Assembly (NCBI RefSeq): GCF_900116855.1
Contig: NZ_UETD01000004.1
Span: forward strand, 116,066-180,065
Direction: 5' to 3'
Source of the DNA: Ruminococcus flavefaciens
GTDB lineage: Bacteria > Bacillota > Clostridia > Oscillospirales > Ruminococcaceae
DNA length: 64,000 bases
Part shown: positions 61,265-64,000 of the stretch, piece after piece
Numbering within the stretch: position 1 is the first letter of the stretch
Layout: the number at the start of each line of letters is the position of its first letter
Program-made: the position numbers and the translations under genes
Notes under the pieces: generated by a model
What the model was told of the DNA's origin: nothing
Seen by the model: the letters and a program-made list of their open reading frames with translations, nothing else
Databases searched by the model: none

Positions 61265-61897
61265 TTGAAAAGGACAACATCGGCTGTCATGGCAGCAGGT
61301 CTTATACTGACCATACTTATTTCAAATGCAGGAAGCATCATACGGGACGGGCGCAGGCTGGACGGGCTCCGCGGACGGGTGCTGCGGCTGCACATACTGG
61401 CGAACTCCGACAGCGAGGAGGACCAGCGCCTGAAGCTCCTTGTCCGTGACGAGCTGCTGCGGAGTGGCTATTTCAGCGGAGCATCCGACTTTTCAGAGGC
61501 GGAAGCCATAGTGCAGGAGCGTCTTGGCGACATTGAGGATACTGCTGAGGACGTCCTCCGCGAAAACGGCTGCACCGACTGTGTGACCGCAGAGCTTGAG
61601 ACAACGGACTTCACCGACCGCGTTTACGGCGACATCACCATGCCGTCTGGGGAGTACAAAGCGCTCCGTATTAAAATAGGAAAGGCGGAGGGACATAACT
61701 GGTGGTGCGTCATGTATCCGCCGCTGTGTATTCCCGCGGCGTGCGGCAGCGAGGACGAGGAGGCAGATGTCGCCGAGGACGAGTCGGCTGAGGAGGAGTA
61801 TTTTGACGACGAGGAGCTTGATATCCTCAAAAAGCCTAAGAAATACAAGGTGAGATTTGCAATATGGGATAAAATCAAGAGCCTGATAGATGACTGA
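61265..61897 (+). CDS. spoIIR: Stage II sporulation protein R
   Basis: Start set at TTG 61265 because GAGGTGAT lies just upstream; ATG 61241 has no ribosome site. The 210-residue protein has an N-terminal membrane or signal segment (about 7-26) and the family core LRGRVLRLHILANSDSEEDQ, KLLVRDELL and MPSGEYKALRIKIGKAEGHN, WWCVMYPPLC. SpoIIR is the forespore-made signal that activates the SpoIIGA protease and so sigma-E in the mother cell. A ~40-residue acidic segment (EDEEADVAEDESAEEEYFDDE) near the C-terminus is a local feature. Its presence implies sporulation ability now or in recent ancestry. Confidence 0.93.
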   Translation: MKRTTSAVMAAGLILTILISNAGSIIRDGRRLDGLRGRVLRLHILANSDSEEDQRLKLLVRDELLRSGYFSGASDFSEAEAIVQERLGDIEDTAEDVLRENGCTDCVTAELETTDFTDRVYGDITMPSGEYKALRIKIGKAEGHNWWCVMYPPLCIPAACGSEDEEADVAEDESAEEEYFDDEELDILKKPKKYKVRFAIWDKIKSLIDD

Positions 61898-61929
61898 ACT
61901 GTGCACTTTCACGAATTTCACAGTTACGC

Positions 61930-61958
61930 TTGACTTATCTCCCGCAGTGATGTATAAT
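61930..61958 (+). promoter_or_regulatory. Promoter of the infC-rpmI-rplT operon
   Basis: TTGACT (61930-61935), 17-bp spacer, TATAAT (61953-61958), about 180 bp before the start codon, leaving a long leader. Confidence 0.85.
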
Positions 61959-61964
61959 ATTTGA

Positions 61965-62115
61965 GTAAACAAAGCAGAACTATGCGTTCTCACCGTCGGG
62001 CTAAGCTGAAACGGTCAATATGTATCGGATATCCTGCTGTTCTTGCGGCAGGGGATATATTCAGTGTGTATTGGTGAGTGCGGATAATTTCTGCACTCAT
62101 TTTTGTTTTTAAATT
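61965..62115 (+). ncRNA. L20-type leader with transcription attenuator
   Basis: The untranslated leader has an internal hairpin (TATCC ... GGATA with TGCTG/CGGCA, about 62029-62057), a long-range pair CTCACC (61989-61994) with GGTGAG (62073-62078), and a terminator hairpin TGAGTGC (62075-62081) with GCACTCA (62093-62099) followed by TTTTTG. GGTGAG is used by both structures, so they are mutually exclusive. In Firmicutes, excess ribosomal protein L20 represses this operon through such a leader. Structure is read from sequence; L20 binding is inferred. Confidence 0.75.
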
Positions 62116-62138
62116 ATATTGCTTGGAGGTGCTTGACT

Positions 62139-62657
62139 ATTAGCAAACAGGAACTGCAGATCAACGAAGAGATAAGAGACAAGGAAGTACTCGTAATCGA
62201 CGCTGACGGTAAAAAGCTTGGCGTTTTATCCGCCAAAGAGGCTCAGCAGATAGCCTTCGACAAGGATCTGGATCTCGTTAAGATCGCTCCGCAGGCAACA
62301 CCGCCCGTGTGCCGTATCATGGACTACGGAAAGTATTGCTTTGAGCAGGCTAAGCGTGAGAAGGAAGCAAGGAAAAATCAGAAAGTCGTTGCTATCAAGG
62401 AGATCAGAATGTTCTCCACAATAGACACACATGACTTCGAGACGAAGGTAAATCAGGCTGTCAAATTTTTACAGGGCGGCGATAAGCTCAAGGTGTCGGT
62501 AAGATTCCGTAAGAGAGCTATTGCACATCCGGAACTTGGAAGCGAGCTGCTTGATCGCTTCAAGGAAGCAGTTTCTGCGGCAGGCACTGTGGATAAGCCG
62601 GCTAAGATGGAGGGACGCAGCATAGTAATGTTCGTTTCGCCCAAGGCCGCTAAGTAA
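62139..62657 (+). CDS. infC: Translation initiation factor IF-3, ATT start codon
   Basis: The 172-residue IF-3 is best started at ATT 62139: GGAGGT (62125-62130) is 8 bases upstream, whereas the in-frame TTG at 62133 is only 2 bases from it, and no ATG is nearby in frame. Rare AUU starts are a known feature of infC and give autoregulation, because IF-3 rejects them. The protein shows [18 protein letters not shown], the N-domain [20 protein letters not shown], a Lys-rich linker and a C-domain ending [14 protein letters not shown]. It prevents premature subunit joining and checks initiator tRNA. Confidence 0.95.
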   Translation: MSKQELQINEEIRDKEVLVIDADGKKLGVLSAKEAQQIAFDKDLDLVKIAPQATPPVCRIMDYGKYCFEQAKREKEARKNQKVVAIKEIRMFSTIDTHDFETKVNQAVKFLQGGDKLKVSVRFRKRAIAHPELGSELLDRFKEAVSAAGTVDKPAKMEGRSIVMFVSPKAAK

Positions 62658-62670
62658 GGAGGATCATATA

Positions 62671-62874
62671 ATGGCAAAGGTAAAGGTTAAAACTCACTCG
62701 GGCGCTAAGAAGCGTTTTAAGATTACAGGAAGCGGTAAGGTAAAGTACCAGCACACCAACAAGAGACACAGACTTACTCAGAAGGACACTAAGCGCAAGA
62801 GAATCGCTCGTAACGCAGGTGTAGCAGACTGCACAAACGCACCTACAATCAAGAAGCTCGTTCCTTATATGTAA
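62671..62874 (+). CDS. rpmI: Ribosomal protein L35 (bL35)
   Basis: A 67-residue basic protein beginning [20 protein letters not shown] and containing [14 protein letters not shown], the L35 signature. AAGGAGG lies 7 bases before the ATG and the gene starts 13 bp after infC, the standard infC-rpmI-rplT order. It is a component of the 50S subunit. Confidence 0.98.
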   Translation: MAKVKVKTHSGAKKRFKITGSGKVKYQHTNKRHRLTQKDTKRKRIARNAGVADCTNAPTIKKLVPYM

Positions 62875-62947
62875 TCGGAAGCGGAAAAGTTATTCCGCAT
62901 GGTACTGAGCGCAATTCCCGTAATTTTAATTTTGGAGGTAAAAGACT

Positions 62948-63301
62948 ATGGCACGTATTAAAGGTGCAATGATGACTCGTAAGAGAAGAAACAAGACTTT
63001 AAAGCTTGCTAAGGGCTACTGGGGCGCAAAGAGCAAGCACTTCAAGATGGCTAAGCAGGCCGTAATGAAGTCAGGCAACTACGCATATATCGGAAGAAAG
63101 CAGAAGAAGAGACAGTTCAGACAGCTCTGGATCACAAGAATTTCCGCAGCTGCTAAGCTCAACGGCATGAACTACTCAACATTCATGAACGGCTGCAAGA
63201 AGGCTGGTATCTCTCTCAACAGAAAGATGCTCAGCGAGATCGCTATCAACGATGCAGCAGGCTTCACAGCGATCGCTGACAAGGCAAAGGCTGCTCTTTA
63301 A
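62948..63301 (+). CDS. rplT: Ribosomal protein L20 (bL20)
   Basis: A 117-residue basic protein beginning [20 protein letters not shown], with [20 protein letters not shown] and [20 protein letters not shown], the L20 family core. It is needed for 50S assembly and is the probable repressor of its own operon through the leader at 61965-62115. TTGGAGGT precedes the start. The gene is followed by a strong terminator. Confidence 0.98.
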   Translation: MARIKGAMMTRKRRNKTLKLAKGYWGAKSKHFKMAKQAVMKSGNYAYIGRKQKKRQFRQLWITRISAAAKLNGMNYSTFMNGCKKAGISLNRKMLSEIAINDAAGFTAIADKAKAAL

Positions 63302-63310
63302 TTGCAATTA

Positions 63311-63345
63311 AAAACACGCTCCTTTTATAAAGAGCGTGTTTTCTT
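63311..63345 (+). terminator. Terminator of infC-rpmI-rplT
   Basis: AAAACACGCTC (63311-63321) pairs perfectly with GAGCGTGTTTT (63332-63342) around a 10-base loop. Confidence 0.93.
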
Positions 63346-63415
63346 GTAGGAGGCGGGGGAAGACTCCGCCTGCTGCATGAAGTCTCACCAAGTTATAACG
63401 GAGGTGCGTGTAGTA

Positions 63416-64000
63416 TTGGATAATATTATAACCTCTAAAGATAATCCCACCATCAAGCTGTATCAGAAGCTTTCCTCATCGAAAAAAGAGAGGCTTCAGT
63501 ACGGCTTATTCGTGTTGGAGGGGCTCAGAATAGTGGAGGACGCTCTTAAAGAGGACAGCGGCATAACTCAGCTCATATTGACCGAGAAGGCGGCAGAGCG
63601 CTGGGGCGAGGAGCTTTTACAGGCTGATTTGAGAGATACAAGGACAATTGTCATTTCAAATGAGCTTGGAAACAGGATAGCCTCGACGGAGAGTACACAG
63701 GGAGTATTTGCAATATGCAGGATACCCCTTCAGCGGACAGCGGCGAGCATAGTCCGCGAGAATGGTAAGTACCTTGTGCTGTTCGGTCTTCAGGACCCGG
63801 GCAACGTGGGCATGATGATAAGGACCGCAGACGCACTGGGCATTGACGGAGTGATAATGTCGGGCAGCTGCGACCTTTACAGTCCCAAGGTGATTCGCTC
63901 TACAATGGGTTCGGTGTTCAGGATGGCGATAGCCGTTGAAAACGATGCCGACGCTCTTTTTGAGCAGCTTCACGGAAAGGGCGCTGTCACATCTGCGGCA
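63416..64000 (+). CDS. TrmH/SpoU family RNA 2'-O-methyltransferase, cut by window end
   Basis: The frame runs from TTG 63416 (CGGAGG about 11 bases upstream) to the last base: 195 residues, 3' end missing. The N-terminal part (ITSKDNPTIKLYQKLSSSKK, LFVLEGLRIVEDAL) is the SpoU substrate-binding domain. The catalytic part begins VLFGLQDPGNVGMMIRTADA with motif 1 Asn and Arg, then IMSGSCDLYSPKVIRSTMGS, which forms part of the knotted S-adenosylmethionine site. It should methylate a ribose in 23S rRNA or tRNA; the exact target cannot be told. Genes of this type commonly follow the L20 operon in Clostridia. Confidence 0.92.
   Translation, partial: MDNIITSKDNPTIKLYQKLSSSKKERLQYGLFVLEGLRIVEDALKEDSGITQLILTEKAAERWGEELLQADLRDTRTIVISNELGNRIASTESTQGVFAICRIPLQRTAASIVRENGKYLVLFGLQDPGNVGMMIRTADALGIDGVIMSGSCDLYSPKVIRSTMGSVFRMAIAVENDADALFEQLHGKGAVTSAA

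Noticed and set aside
1..64000. CRISPR array, tRNA or rRNA genes
   Set aside because: No regularly spaced direct repeats, tRNA-like cloverleaf or rRNA sequence was recognised on either strand.

Overview
The window looks like a chromosome segment of a cellulolytic Ruminococcus (Clostridia, R. albus / R. flavefaciens group). The evidence is two exported glycoside hydrolases that end in Thr-rich linkers and type I dockerins (GH26 and GH9), sortase-assembled pili with fibro-slime tip proteins, Firmicutes-type sporulation genes (spoIIR and a cotJC remnant) and a Gram-positive infC-rpmI-rplT operon. No rRNA, tRNA or CRISPR array was seen.

Layout. (1) 1-6228: right end of a prophage with tail proteins, holin and GH25 endolysin. 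Two paralogous small-gene/HTH modules follow, each driven by a consensus promoter with twin palindromic operators. The prophage ends against a 5'-truncated cotJC fragment. (2) 6229-8772: hypothetical gene, alpha/beta hydrolase, SUKH-like protein. (3) 8895-12337: response regulator, ABC transporter and histidine kinase. (4) 12408-17935: TetR-controlled redox operon with two aldo/keto reductases, two exported flavodoxins (one with a half-dockerin), a CMD-cupin fusion and an FMN reductase. (5) 17947-23217: FtsX/ABC transporter with a second two-component system. (6) 23218-25395: small gene plus large serine recombinase between possible gene remnants. (7) 25632-33519: pilus locus 1 (coiled-coil protein, signal peptidase, tip adhesin, backbone pilin, sortase). 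(8) 33527-41492: Gly/His-rich TPM-like protein, alanine dehydrogenase, and two lipoprotein transpeptidases flanking an S41 protease. (9) 41506-43296, minus strand: pilin-less cassette of coiled-coil protein, signal peptidase and sortase. (10) 43585-53350: pilus locus 2, with a minor IPQTG pilin. (11) 53543-59285: LRR protein and the GH26-GH9 cellulosomal pair. (12) 59330-64000: ftsH, spoIIR, L20-type leader with infC-rpmI-rplT, and a truncated SpoU-type methyltransferase gene.

How it fits together. The two pilus loci appear to build surface fibres whose tip proteins carry beta-sandwich modules resembling CBM22/CBM4 inserted inside Cna-B-like domains; in tip 1 one such module appears to be inserted inside another. 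This suggests pili that bind plant polysaccharide, encoded beside dockerin enzymes that degrade it. Each of three signal peptidases is preceded by a small coiled-coil gene. This recurring pair is the strongest candidate here for an undescribed accessory part of pilus export. The prophage's promoter/palindrome/small-ORF/HTH modules are the second candidate, because they match the gene order of anti-CRISPR-associated (acr-aca) operons.
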